Origin: Clostridiales bacterium
Lineage (GTDB): Bacteria > Bacillota > Clostridia > Oscillospirales > Oscillospiraceae
DNA length: 52,422 nt
Assembly: GCA_029268065.1 (NCBI GenBank)
Contig: JAJUHC010000019.1
Coordinates: forward strand, 1 to 52,422
Direction of reading: 5' to 3'
A program made the translations under genes and the position numbers. Positions 41,837 to 50,255 of the stretch are shown one piece after another. Position 1 is the stretch's first letter. The number at the start of each line of letters is the position of its first letter. Below the pieces are notes generated by a model, which worked only from the letters and a program-made list of their open reading frames with translations, had not been told where the DNA came from and did no database searches.

Positions 41837-42997
41837 TTACGCTTTGCTCGTATGCAGCATTTCCGCAATTTGTTCGTCAGTCAGCTTCCAATTATAGAAC
41901 GAGGAGAAAAAGCCGCTGAATTCTTTTTTGATATCAGTACTCGCAAAAAGCTTCGGATGGTTCTTTGCGGCCATCCATTTCAGCATGAGAGACCCTTCCA
42001 AAGACGGAGCATACCAGCGGTATGAGCCCAGGGGGATCTTGTATACCTGCTTGTTTTTTACCGCTTTTACCTCGCTCCAGTCAAAACCCTTGATTTTGTT
42101 GTTGTAGATATCCTCCGGCATTGCGGTATTGAAGTTTGTTATGTATATAATGTCCGGGTTCCATTTCATAATCTGCTCGATATTGACGGGCTGTATCTTG
42201 TCCAATTCGGCCGCCGCGTTGATGGCGCCCGTGCTGCCAAGCCAAAAATCGCTGTAATGACCGCCGCCGGCGACAGTCATTTTGTTATCGCTGAGCGCGA
42301 ATATGATTATCGCTTTCGGCTTATCCTTTTCCGCAATCGTTTTTGTGATGTTCGTTATCTCCGTCAGCGCTTTGTTGTTTTCCTTTATCAGCGCGTCGCT
42401 TCTGTCGGTGTCTCCGAAAACCTTTGCGATCTGCTGAAGCCATTGCTCTACCGTGCTCATAGCGTTGCAGTCCTTGGTCATAGCGGTAGTAAAGGCTACA
42501 ACCGTCAAACCGGCGTTTACCAGAGCCTTATACGAATCTTCATAACCCCCGGTTATAAAAACCACGTCGGGGTTCGCTTTCAGGATTGCCTCGACATTGA
42601 CCGTCGCGCCTGAATTGGCGCTGTCGGAAGGCACTGTGAGAAGATCCGCAAAAATATCTTTAAATACGGACTTGCTGAGCATATCCTTTGAATCCTGCGG
42701 AATCGCGACCAGGCCTTCAGCAGACCCCTTATAATAGCGATATACGGCGGGTAGCGGCGTCATCCCGGTGATATAAACGGTTTTTACCTGCTTTTTTATC
42801 GTGACGGTATGCCCGTCCATATCCGTGAACGTGAACGGCGTAAAGCTGCCGCCTGCACCGGCAGAAGTCTTCGGGGCTGGGGATCCGGCAGGTGCGGCGC
42901 CCGGGGTGGTCTGGCTTCCGTTTGAGCAGGCGGACAGCACCCCGGCTATCATGGCGATTGCCAGCAGCAGCGCCACAAGTTTTGTGTGTCTTTTCAT
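41837..42997 (-). CDS. FecB/BtuF-type substrate-binding lipoprotein
   Basis: A 386-residue lipoprotein with signal peptide and lipobox LSAC at about residue 24, a Gly/Ala/Pro-rich tether, and a type III periplasmic-binding fold (about residues 55-350). Fold marks are VKTVYITGMTPLP, AILKANPDVVFITGG, EQIMKWNPDIIYITNF and VKAVKNKQVYKIPLG. It presents a metal chelate to the FecCD permease. AAGGAG lies eight bases before the ATG. Its place after the radical SAM gene suggests the ligand is linked to that enzyme's product or cofactor; this is inference. Confidence 0.94.
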   Translation of the reverse strand: MKRHTKLVALLLAIAMIAGVLSACSNGSQTTPGAAPAGSPAPKTSAGAGGSFTPFTFTDMDGHTVTIKKQVKTVYITGMTPLPAVYRYYKGSAEGLVAIPQDSKDMLSKSVFKDIFADLLTVPSDSANSGATVNVEAILKANPDVVFITGGYEDSYKALVNAGLTVVAFTTAMTKDCNAMSTVEQWLQQIAKVFGDTDRSDALIKENNKALTEITNITKTIAEKDKPKAIIIFALSDNKMTVAGGGHYSDFWLGSTGAINAAAELDKIQPVNIEQIMKWNPDIIYITNFNTAMPEDIYNNKIKGFDWSEVKAVKNKQVYKIPLGSYRWYAPSLEGSLMLKWMAAKNHPKLFASTDIKKEFSGFFSSFYNWKLTDEQIAEMLHTSKA

Positions 42998-43054
42998 TCA
43001 AATTCTCCTTACGATTATTCTTTGTGTATAAAACATAATCCCATATATTACGGA

Positions 43055-43822
43055 TTATGTAGCCCGGCTTATCTGCCTCTGCTCGCCGCTCGGGAGGATA
43101 TAGTCGCAGCGGTCGCAGCAGGCAAGATACTCCGTATCAAACAGCATATGGGAAATCTCATCTCTCAGAGTATTGATTTTCTCCTTCCGCAGGTCAACGC
43201 CCCCCGATAAATCGAAGGGAATAACGCCCTGATTAACCGCGTTTGCGTTTCGAGGACACACAAAGAGCCTCCCGTCAAGAAGAGTAACGCATTCCCGGTA
43301 GAGGCATTGAGAATACATGCTTTTCAGTTCGTCCGCTTTTCTGTTGCGCAATTCGATTCCTCCGGCGTCCACCCATTTCTTTGCGGCCCCCGTGTGATAC
43401 GACACACCGCTTTGTCGTAGTATATCAATCCACTTTCCGGTGTTTGGGACCGTAGAATATCCGCTGAGATACACCTCAGCTTTCGGATGCTTCAGTGCCG
43501 CAAGCAGGCTTTCGTCAGGCAAAACCGTGCCGTTTGTGGTAAGTCCCACATGTCCGATTTTTTCCTCTTGCAGCAGTGCGGATATGATACCTGGCAGCTC
43601 GGGATGCAAAAGCGCCTCCCCTCCCATCACATGGACGCCGCCGACCGTGTCGACAGCCGCCATAAGCCGTCCGACGTCATTGAGGAGCTTGTCTTTTTCA
43701 AAAACCGCCCTGCTCACATACCTGCTGTTTAAGTGCAGGCAGTGCGAGCAGGACAGAGTGCACTTTGTAGTAATAATAAAGGCGATTCTGTTTATGTACA
43801 CGACATTTGTATTTGCACCCAT
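43055..43822 (-). CDS. radical SAM protein leading a metal-chelate transporter operon
   Basis: A 255-residue radical SAM enzyme. The [4Fe-4S]-SAM motif CTLSCSHC places cysteines at residues 21, 25 and 28, followed by the SAM-binding GGEALLHPE. The C-terminal third holds more cysteines in CLYREC, FVCPR and CCDRCDY, which could bind an auxiliary cluster as in SPASM/twitch enzymes. The reaction is unknown. It is the first gene of an operon with a FecBCD-type importer, so it may modify a metallophore, heme or corrinoid, or mature a regulator. GGGTG lies six bases upstream of the ATG. No candidate precursor peptide was found in the adjoining 400-base gap. Confidence 0.85.
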   Translation of the reverse strand: MGANTNVVYINRIAFIITTKCTLSCSHCLHLNSRYVSRAVFEKDKLLNDVGRLMAAVDTVGGVHVMGGEALLHPELPGIISALLQEEKIGHVGLTTNGTVLPDESLLAALKHPKAEVYLSGYSTVPNTGKWIDILRQSGVSYHTGAAKKWVDAGGIELRNRKADELKSMYSQCLYRECVTLLDGRLFVCPRNANAVNQGVIPFDLSGGVDLRKEKINTLRDEISHMLFDTEYLACCDRCDYILPSGEQRQISRAT

Positions 43823-43947
43823 TTTTTCACCCGATCTGATTTTTTGAATGTTACGGCTTTTTGACCTTGCACATTTAAATTAATTTTTGTACCTATTCAG
43901 CGCATAAGTATTCTTCCGCAAAAGGGCTTCCAGTTTTTTCGAGACTT

Positions 43948-43993
43948 ATCCTAGCATATGGTTATTATTCACACAAGCCTCCCGGGGGGTTAT
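43948..43993 (-). promoter_or_regulatory. shared element and promoter of the radical SAM/FecBCD operon (site 5)
   Basis: The element occupies 43974-43993 on the minus strand. Its TTG begins TTGTGT (43971-43976), and a 17-base spacer leads to TAGGAT (43948-43953). The leader to the ATG is about 118 bases. The rest of 43823-44165 shows no supported gene. Confidence 0.75.
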
Positions 43994-44165
43994 GATTTTT
44001 TACTTGTATCCTTCCAATGATTTTTCCGCTGACGGAGAACCAAATAGCAGATATGAAAAGCACTCAGCGTATCAAGGTCAAGGAAAATACTCAACCCGCG
44101 TAATCGAGAGCATTTCAGGGTGATAGGCTGTATGTTTTTTGCAATTTTTAAACGCAAAAACGCCA

Positions 44166-44201
44166 AAGACCCGGTCCGTGCAAAAGCACGGACCGGGTCT
44201 T
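44166..44201 (-). terminator. terminator of the car-like/rex operon
   Basis: A perfect 16-bp inverted repeat (44166-44181 with 44186-44201) with an AAAA loop lies 52 bases after the thioesterase stop. On the minus strand it is followed by TGGCGTTTTTG. Confidence 0.85.
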
Positions 44202-44253
44202 AAGACTGGCATGAAACGCTGAAGGGCGCTTCCCCGTTTTTATGTCCCTGGGC

Positions 44254-44646
44254 TCAGGCTTTTTTTAATTTTTCGTTTACCTTCTGAATAAACTTCTCGT
44301 TGTTAATAATAAACCTCTCGTGGATGCCGCTGCCTATAACCCCGTTTTCGTCGCTGGCTGTTACCTCGAAAACAAGCCGCCTTCCGTCAACCTCCGTCAG
44401 CAGGCTTTCGCAGCTCACCTTCATTCCGACTGGGGTCGGCGCCGTGTGCTTCACGCTTATGGACATTCCGACCGTGCCCCAGCCCTCGTCAAGCAGGCTT
44501 GAAACGCTCTCTGCCGCCGTCTTTTCCATCAGCGCTATCATCGCGGGGGTCGCAAACACCTCAAGCCCCCCGCTTCCGAGGGCCTTGGCTGTGTTCTGCG
44601 GCGTTACCGCTATCGTCTGACTGCCTTTTATTCCCGCTTCAACCAT
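44254..44646 (-). CDS. FlK-like hotdog thioesterase
   Basis: A 130-residue single-hotdog protein of the fluoroacetyl-CoA-thioesterase-like family. The catalytic Thr/Glu/His set is suggested by EVFATPAMIALMEKTA and SVKHTAPTPVGM, in the order found in FlK. Most relatives hydrolyse other acyl-CoAs, and here it may release CoA from products of the adjacent acyl-CoA pathway. The ATG at 44644-44646 follows GAGGTG by six bases and lies within four codons of the rex stop; the longer GTG start would lie inside rex. Confidence 0.85.
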   Translation of the reverse strand: MVEAGIKGSQTIAVTPQNTAKALGSGGLEVFATPAMIALMEKTAAESVSSLLDEGWGTVGMSISVKHTAPTPVGMKVSCESLLTEVDGRRLVFEVTASDENGVIGSGIHERFIINNEKFIQKVNEKLKKA

Positions 44647-44656
44647 TTTTGCCACC

Positions 44657-45310
44657 TCAATCCGCACCGTAGTTAAGCAGATTCTCTTTCAGCATATTTG
44701 AAAGCACAGCAAGAGAAGCCGCCATGTCCTCGTTTTTTATCACGACCCTTTTCGGCACCGAAATGATGGCGGGGGCAAAATTCCATATCGCTCGGACGCC
44801 GCCGTCAATCAGCCTGTTGCAGACCTCCTGCGCCTCCGAGGCCGGAACCGTTATTATCCCAATCTTTACGTTGAGGGTTTTGCAGAGTTCGGGTATCTTA
44901 TCGACCGAGTATACCGTTTTCCCGGCTGTCTGGCTGCCGATAAGATTTTTGTCGCTGTCAAAAGCCGCTATTATGTTGAGACCGTATTTGTTGAAGTTGC
45001 CGTAAGCCAAAAGTGCCTTCCCAAGGTTCCCTACTCCGACCAGCACCGCATCAGAGCTGTCGTCGTAGCCCAGAAAATGCTCTATGTCGGAAACAAGCTC
45101 GCTGCGCTTATAGCCGATTTTGGGTTTCCCCCCGTTTCCCACGCAGGCGAGATCCTTTCTGACCTGAACCTGATTGAGGCCGAGCTCCTCGGCGATGATC
45201 GTCGATGAAATGTATGGGTACGCTCCTTCCGGCAGCTTTTTCAGATAGTTCAGATACTGGCTTATCCTCCCCAGCGCGGCTTTTGAAATTCTCGGCTTGT
45301 TTTCGGACAT
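44657..45310 (-). CDS. rex: redox-sensing transcriptional repressor Rex
   Basis: Rex senses the NADH/NAD ratio and represses fermentation and electron-transfer genes. The N-terminal winged helix (about residues 1-80) has YISSTIIAEELGLNQVQVRKDLA. The Rossmann domain has VGVGNLGKALLAY, and a C-terminal swapped helix ends LLNYG. Length 217 is standard. Placement at the end of an Etf/acyl-CoA operon fits NADH-linked control, but I see no well-formed TTGTTAAnnnnTTAACAA site at that operon's promoter. Confidence 0.96.
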   Translation of the reverse strand: MSENKPRISKAALGRISQYLNYLKKLPEGAYPYISSTIIAEELGLNQVQVRKDLACVGNGGKPKIGYKRSELVSDIEHFLGYDDSSDAVLVGVGNLGKALLAYGNFNKYGLNIIAAFDSDKNLIGSQTAGKTVYSVDKIPELCKTLNVKIGIITVPASEAQEVCNRLIDGGVRAIWNFAPAIISVPKRVVIKNEDMAASLAVLSNMLKENLLNYGAD

Positions 45311-45378
45311 TCGCTCACCTCCAAATCACTAATATCGCCGAAAAAGGTTACAATACCGGTTTCCGGAAAAAACTTCGG

Positions 45379-46974
45379 TCAATATAGGCCCTGCTCCTTA
45401 AGCCTTTCTATCGCCTTTTCCTGTAAAATCTTATTCGTCACCTTTCCCTTAAAATTATAGGGGAAAGCTTCAAAAAACAAAACATATTTTGGAATCTTGT
45501 AGCGCGCAAGATGCCTTCGCACTATGGCGCGCACCTCATCTTCGCTCATTTCGGCGCCTTCCTCGAGTATCACGCAGACGCATATCTCCTCGCCGTAATG
45601 GACATCGGGAATCCCTATCGCCTTCGCAGTCTTTATGCGACGGTCGTTGTCCGTAAGGCAGGTTTCGATCTGGTTCGGTGAAATTTTTTCACCGCCCCTG
45701 TTTATAAGCTCCTTTATCCTGCCTGTCACGTGAAGATTTCCGTTTTTATCCAAATACCCAAGATCCCCGCTATGCAGCCGGCCCTTTTCATCAATTGCGA
45801 GCTTCGTAAGCTCCGGCTGCTTATAGTATCCCTTCGTTACCATAAAGCCTGAGATGCATATCTCCCCGGTTTTTCCTTCCGGAAGCTCCTTCCCGCTGTT
45901 AATATCGCAGATAAAGCCCGTGACATGCTTCATGAAGTGCCCCACCGTCGTGCTGCGGACCTTAAAGGAATCGTTTGGGTATGTTACGGTAATGCCGCCC
46001 GTCGCCTCGGTCATGCCGAGCGACGCCAGAAGCGTGAAGCCAAAGCCCTCCTCGATGCTTTTAAACTGCTCGGGAGTATAGCCCGCCCCTCCAATCAGCC
46101 CGATCCTGAGAGAGGAGATGTCGTAGCTTGCAAAGTCCGGTCTCGCCAGCAGCGCATAAAACAGAGACGGGACGCTGTTGAATACCGTGCAGCGGCTTTC
46201 GGACAGCGTCTTCATTATATTCACCGTGCGCAGGCTCTCCGGGAAGCAGACACAGCCACCCACGGCAAATGCGGAAAACACTGTGGCGGAAAGGCAAAAG
46301 CAGTGAAACATGGGTATGCCGACGCAAAACTTGTCGTCAAGCGATGCGCCCAGGTCCCCCGCCTGGGTTATAGAGGTGTTCACCTGTGAAAAATGGCTTA
46401 TCATAACAGCCTTCGGGCTGCCGGTCGTTCCTGATGTAAAAAGAATATTAGCTGTATCCTCGGGCATAACGGCGCTCTGCGCCCCGGCGTACGCATCTTC
46501 GCCAACGGAAGCTCCGTCCTTCACCAAGGCGTCAAGCTCCTCGCTTTCCGCCGATTCGCCGATAAAGATGGTTCCCTTGAGAAGCGGAAAATCCGGAAGG
46601 CTCTCCACAAGCTCCCTGAGATTGGTATCCCTGTATCTCTCGCCGAAAGCCAGAAGTTCGATGTCCGTAAATTCTACAAGCGCCTCAAGCTCGGTTTTTC
46701 CGTATGCGGGATTCAATAGCACGCATACCCCGCCGATTTTATGAACCGCCAGCATGAACATCAGAAAGCTAGGATTGTCCGAGGATATTATTCCGATGTG
46801 AGAGCCTCTTTTGACTCCCCGGGCAAGCAGACCCTTTGCAATGGAGTCCGTTATCCTGTCACAGTCCCCCCATGTCCAGGACTTGCCGCAATATTCGATT
46901 GCATTTCTTGCAGGATATTTTTCAGCGTTCAGCTTCAATAAGCCTCCAAGTGTCATATTGCATAACTCGGGCAT
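45379..46974 (-). CDS. AMP-forming acyl-CoA synthetase (CarB-like)
   Basis: An ANL-superfamily ligase that activates a carboxylic acid with ATP and CoA. Motifs in order are ILFTSGTTGSPKAVMISH, SLGMTEATGG, LHSGDLGYLDKNG, VTGRIKELINRGGEKISP and the C-terminal catalytic-Lys region FKGKVTNKIL. Length 531 is normal. Its substrate is inferred from context: the gene set matches caffeyl-CoA synthetase CarB with CarA, CarC, CarD and CarE of Acetobacterium. Short- or medium-chain fatty acids or aryl acrylates are both possible. Confidence 0.9.
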   Translation of the reverse strand: MPELCNMTLGGLLKLNAEKYPARNAIEYCGKSWTWGDCDRITDSIAKGLLARGVKRGSHIGIISSDNPSFLMFMLAVHKIGGVCVLLNPAYGKTELEALVEFTDIELLAFGERYRDTNLRELVESLPDFPLLKGTIFIGESAESEELDALVKDGASVGEDAYAGAQSAVMPEDTANILFTSGTTGSPKAVMISHFSQVNTSITQAGDLGASLDDKFCVGIPMFHCFCLSATVFSAFAVGGCVCFPESLRTVNIMKTLSESRCTVFNSVPSLFYALLARPDFASYDISSLRIGLIGGAGYTPEQFKSIEEGFGFTLLASLGMTEATGGITVTYPNDSFKVRSTTVGHFMKHVTGFICDINSGKELPEGKTGEICISGFMVTKGYYKQPELTKLAIDEKGRLHSGDLGYLDKNGNLHVTGRIKELINRGGEKISPNQIETCLTDNDRRIKTAKAIGIPDVHYGEEICVCVILEEGAEMSEDEVRAIVRRHLARYKIPKYVLFFEAFPYNFKGKVTNKILQEKAIERLKEQGLY

Positions 46975-47028
46975 AGGCAGTCCTCCATAGAGTCAGAGCG
47001 GCGAAAGCCGCAGCACACGCTTAAACGC

Positions 47029-47053
47029 AGGGGGCGGCATAAGCCAGCCCCCT
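47029..47053 (-). other. intercistronic hairpin between etfA and the acyl-CoA synthetase gene
   Basis: AGGGGGC (47029-47035) pairs with GCCCCCT (47047-47053), continuing inward as GGC/GCC. There is no strong T run. It probably stabilises the etfA message or lowers downstream expression. Confidence 0.5.
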
Positions 47054-47074
47054 TGCTGTTTGCGTCAACGTACC

Positions 47075-48256
47075 TTATTTGTCCAGTTCCGCCATGATCG
47101 CGGGGATTACCTTATAGAGGTCTCCCACGATGCCGTAGTCGGCCACTTCAAATATCGGCGCATTCTCGTTTTTGTTTACAGCTATAATATATCCCGAGTT
47201 CTGCATACCGGCGAGGTGCTGGATTGCGCCTGAGATGCCGCAGGCAAAGTAAATCTTCGGCTTGACCGTCGTGCCTGTCTGTCCGACCTGGTACGCGTGG
47301 TCTATCCAGCCGGAGTCAACCGCAGCGCGGGAGGCACCGATTGTTCCTCCGAGCTTCTTTGCAAACTCGCGGAGAAGGTCAAAGCCCTCCGGGCTGCCGA
47401 GCCCGCGGCCGCCTGATACGATGATATCGGCGTCGGTGAGCGACACGACGTCCGCGACGTGCTTTACGATTTCGAGAACCTTCATGCGGATATCCCCGTC
47501 TTTGAAGGAAACAGCGAGCTTTACCAGTTCGCCCTTGCGGCTCTTGTCGTACTTCGGCTTTTCCATGACGCCGGGACGGACCGTGGACATCTGCGGGCGG
47601 TGGTTCGGGCAGATAATGGTGGCCATCAGGTTGCCGCCGAAGGCCGGACGGGTCTGCTTCAGCTTCTTGTCCTCGGGATCTATCTCGAGCTTAGTGCAGT
47701 CGGCGGTGAGGCCGGTTCCGCATTTGACGGCGAGGCAGGGGCCGAGGTCGCGGCCGATATGCGTCGCTCCGAGGAGGACGATTTCGGGCTTATACTTGCT
47801 TATCGCCTCATAGATTGTCTTCGTATAAGCGTCGGTGTTATAGCTCTTGAGCTCGGGAGCGTTTGCGTAGTACACCTTGTCCGCGCCGTAGGCAATGAGC
47901 TCATCCACGAGACCGTCGACGTTTTCGCCGCAGAGAACCGCGCAGAGCTTGCAGCCTATCTCGGCGGCGAGCTTCTTTCCCTCGCCGAGAAGCTCGATGG
48001 CGACGCCCATGAGCTTGCCTTCGCGCTGTTCGGCGAACACCCACACGTCGTGATATACGGAGAGATCCTTCGTGTGTGCGGCCTCTTCGGTCTTCTCTAT
48101 TGCTTTGAAGGGGCAGGCGTCAACGCAGACGCCGCAGCCAGTACAGCTCGGACCTATTACGGCGAGCTTTTCTTCCATCGTTATTGCGTTAAAAGGGCAA
48201 ACCTTTATGCATTTCTGGCAGCCCTTGCATTTTTCATTGATTACATTTACAGCCAT
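47075..48256 (-). CDS. etfA: electron transfer flavoprotein alpha subunit with N-terminal ferredoxin domain (CarE-like)
   Basis: EtfA carries FAD and passes electrons to the acyl-CoA dehydrogenase. The first 60 residues are a two-cluster ferredoxin ([24 protein letters not shown]), an extension seen in bifurcating Etf complexes such as CarE of caffeate reduction. The C-terminal FAD domain has [34 protein letters not shown] and [15 protein letters not shown] 48256 is chosen because AAGGGA is about ten bases upstream; an in-frame GTG lies three codons earlier. Length 393. Confidence 0.95.
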   Translation of the reverse strand: MAVNVINEKCKGCQKCIKVCPFNAITMEEKLAVIGPSCTGCGVCVDACPFKAIEKTEEAAHTKDLSVYHDVWVFAEQREGKLMGVAIELLGEGKKLAAEIGCKLCAVLCGENVDGLVDELIAYGADKVYYANAPELKSYNTDAYTKTIYEAISKYKPEIVLLGATHIGRDLGPCLAVKCGTGLTADCTKLEIDPEDKKLKQTRPAFGGNLMATIICPNHRPQMSTVRPGVMEKPKYDKSRKGELVKLAVSFKDGDIRMKVLEIVKHVADVVSLTDADIIVSGGRGLGSPEGFDLLREFAKKLGGTIGASRAAVDSGWIDHAYQVGQTGTTVKPKIYFACGISGAIQHLAGMQNSGYIIAVNKNENAPIFEVADYGIVGDLYKVIPAIMAELDK

Positions 48257-48276
48257 TAGGTTCACATCCCTTCTTA

Positions 48277-49065
48277 TTAAAGCACATGCTTCTCAGTAAG
48301 CTTTGCGACGAGCTGCGCGGCCATTTCGGGAACTGTGCCTTTGAGCATCTCGCCCTTTCCCTTTGGGGGAGGCGTAAAGCTTCTGAAAACCTGGGTCGGG
48401 CTGGCCTTGAGGCCGCAGCTCTCGGGCTTGAGAGCAACGTCGTTTTCGTCCCAGATGGTGATGGTCTTCTTATATGCTTCCTCGATCCTTCCGATCGTCA
48501 TGTAACGGGGCTCGTTGAGCTCCTTAACGGCCGTCAGCATGCAGGGCAGGGAAACCTCGATGACCTCGTATCCGTCCTCGAGCTGACGCTCGACGACTAC
48601 CGACTTCTCCTTATACTCGCGGATCTTCATAACATAGGTCACGACAGGGATGCCGAGACGGTAGGCGGTCTGCGGTCCGACCTGGGCGGTGTCTCCGTCT
48701 ATCGCCTGACGTCCCGCAAATATAATATCAAACTTGCCGAGCTTCCTGATTCCGGCGGCAAGCGTGGTTGATGTGGCGCAGGTATCCGCTCCGCCGAATG
48801 TACGGCTGGAAAGCAAATAAGCGTCGTCCGCCCCCATCGCGAGGCATTCGCGGAGCATATAGCAGGCCTGTCCGGGGCCCATCGAAAGAACGCTGACAGT
48901 CGAGCCGGGGAACTGATCCTTCGCGGCGAGAGCCGCTTCAAGCGCGTTGGCGTCGTCCGGGTTCAGTATCGAAGGCACGCCGTCGCGTATAAGTGTGCCC
49001 TTTACGGGATCTATCTTGACCTCATTGGTATCAGGTACCTGTTTCGCCAAAACAATTATTCTCAT
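48277..49065 (-). CDS. etfB: electron transfer flavoprotein beta subunit (CarD-like)
   Basis: EtfB pairs with EtfA and, in bifurcating complexes, holds the flavin that splits electrons of NADH between ferredoxin and the acyl-CoA dehydrogenase. The N-terminus [19 protein letters not shown] and [12 protein letters not shown], the GADDAYLL strand, and the [15 protein letters not shown] segment are signatures. Length 262 is standard. It lies between the dehydrogenase and etfA in the same operon. Confidence 0.95.
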   Translation of the reverse strand: MRIIVLAKQVPDTNEVKIDPVKGTLIRDGVPSILNPDDANALEAALAAKDQFPGSTVSVLSMGPGQACYMLRECLAMGADDAYLLSSRTFGGADTCATSTTLAAGIRKLGKFDIIFAGRQAIDGDTAQVGPQTAYRLGIPVVTYVMKIREYKEKSVVVERQLEDGYEVIEVSLPCMLTAVKELNEPRYMTIGRIEEAYKKTITIWDENDVALKPESCGLKASPTQVFRSFTPPPKGKGEMLKGTVPEMAAQLVAKLTEKHVL

Positions 49066-49083
49066 TTCTATGCTCCTTTCCCC

Positions 49084-50226
49084 TTACTTCAGCAGGTTGG
49101 CCGCAATGACCATCTGCTGAACCTGGGAGGTTCCCTCGTATATCGTGTTTATGCGGGCGTCGCGGTAGAGGCGCTCGACCTTGTAATCCTTGATATAGCC
49201 GTAGCCGCCATGGATCTGAACCGCGTGAGCCGCGAGACGGTTGCACATCTCGGACGCGTAGTACTTTGCCATATAGCAGGCCTGGGGCGCGTCCGGACGG
49301 TTAAGGTCCTTAAGGACCGCAGCATTATAGACAAGCTCCTTGGCCGCCTGAAGCTCCGTCGCCATATCTGCAATCATAAAGCTGATGGCCTGGAAATTGG
49401 CAATCGGCTGTCCGAACTGCTTTCTCTCCTTGGAGTACTTGATGGACTCGTCAAGGCAGGCCTGTCCGATGCCGCAGGACATGGCCGCGACGCCGAGACG
49501 GCCGCCGTCAAGAGTCTTCATCGCGTTGGAGAAGCCCCTGTCAAGCTCGCCCAGAAGGTCGCTCTTATGCACGCGGACATCCTCGAGGATGATGTCGCAG
49601 GTCGGGTATCCGATAATGCCCATCTTCTTCTCGTCCTTGCCGAGGGAGACGCCGGGGAGCTTCATGTCCACAATGAAAGCCGAGATGCCCCTTGCGCCCT
49701 TCTGCTTAAGGTCGGTCTTCGCATAAATTATGGCGTAATCCGCAACGGGTGCGCCGCTTATAAAGGTCTTGCGCCCGTTCATCACATAGTAATCGCCGTC
49801 AAGCACCGCCGTGGTGGTCGTACCGCCCGCATCCGTGCCTGCGCCCGGCTCGGTCAATGCGAACACGAGAATCTTTTCGCCCGTCGCGGCAGGCCTGAGA
49901 TATTTCTGGAGCTGTTCTTCGTTTCCCGAAAGCAGCAGGGGACCGCCGCCGAGGGAGTTGGACGTGTTTGCGTATATTGCAAGCACAGGGCTCACTCTCG
50001 CAAGCTCCTCCAGCATAATGACATAGGTCAGATAATCCGAACCCTGTCCGCCGTACTGTACGGGGAGCTTAGCGCCCGTAAAGCCCGCGGCAGCCATCTT
50101 ACGGAATATCTCCCAATTAAATTCGCCGGTTTCTTCAAGTTCATCCAGCATGTCCGAGGTGAATTCTTTTTCCGCGAAATCTCGGACCAGTTTTCTGATT
50201 AATTCGTGTTTCTCCGAAAAAATCAT
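49084..50226 (-). CDS. acyl-CoA dehydrogenase of an Etf complex (CarC-like)
   Basis: A flavoprotein that in this setting reduces a 2-enoyl- or aryl-acrylyl-CoA with electrons from EtfAB. FAD-binding ALTEPGAGTDAGG, the substrate-side ISGAPVADYAIIYA strand, DGGRLGVAAMSCGIGQ and the catalytic Glu in TIYEGTSQVQQ are all present. Length 380 matches short-chain acyl-CoA dehydrogenases. With the ferredoxin-extended EtfA and a flanking CoA-transferase and synthetase, caffeyl-CoA-type reduction is more likely than butyryl-CoA formation, since thiolase, crotonase and hydroxybutyryl-CoA dehydrogenase genes are absent from the operon. Confidence 0.93.
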   Translation of the reverse strand: MIFSEKHELIRKLVRDFAEKEFTSDMLDELEETGEFNWEIFRKMAAAGFTGAKLPVQYGGQGSDYLTYVIMLEELARVSPVLAIYANTSNSLGGGPLLLSGNEEQLQKYLRPAATGEKILVFALTEPGAGTDAGGTTTTAVLDGDYYVMNGRKTFISGAPVADYAIIYAKTDLKQKGARGISAFIVDMKLPGVSLGKDEKKMGIIGYPTCDIILEDVRVHKSDLLGELDRGFSNAMKTLDGGRLGVAAMSCGIGQACLDESIKYSKERKQFGQPIANFQAISFMIADMATELQAAKELVYNAAVLKDLNRPDAPQACYMAKYYASEMCNRLAAHAVQIHGGYGYIKDYKVERLYRDARINTIYEGTSQVQQMVIAANLLK

Positions 50227-50255
50227 TTCTTTTGCCTCCTTTTATATACTTATGG

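Noticed and set aside
44132..44203. Small ORF (23 codons) next to the radical SAM operon, as a possible precursor peptide
   Set aside because: It overlaps the perfect terminator hairpin of the neighbouring operon, has no good ribosome binding site, and is on the opposite strand from the radical SAM gene.
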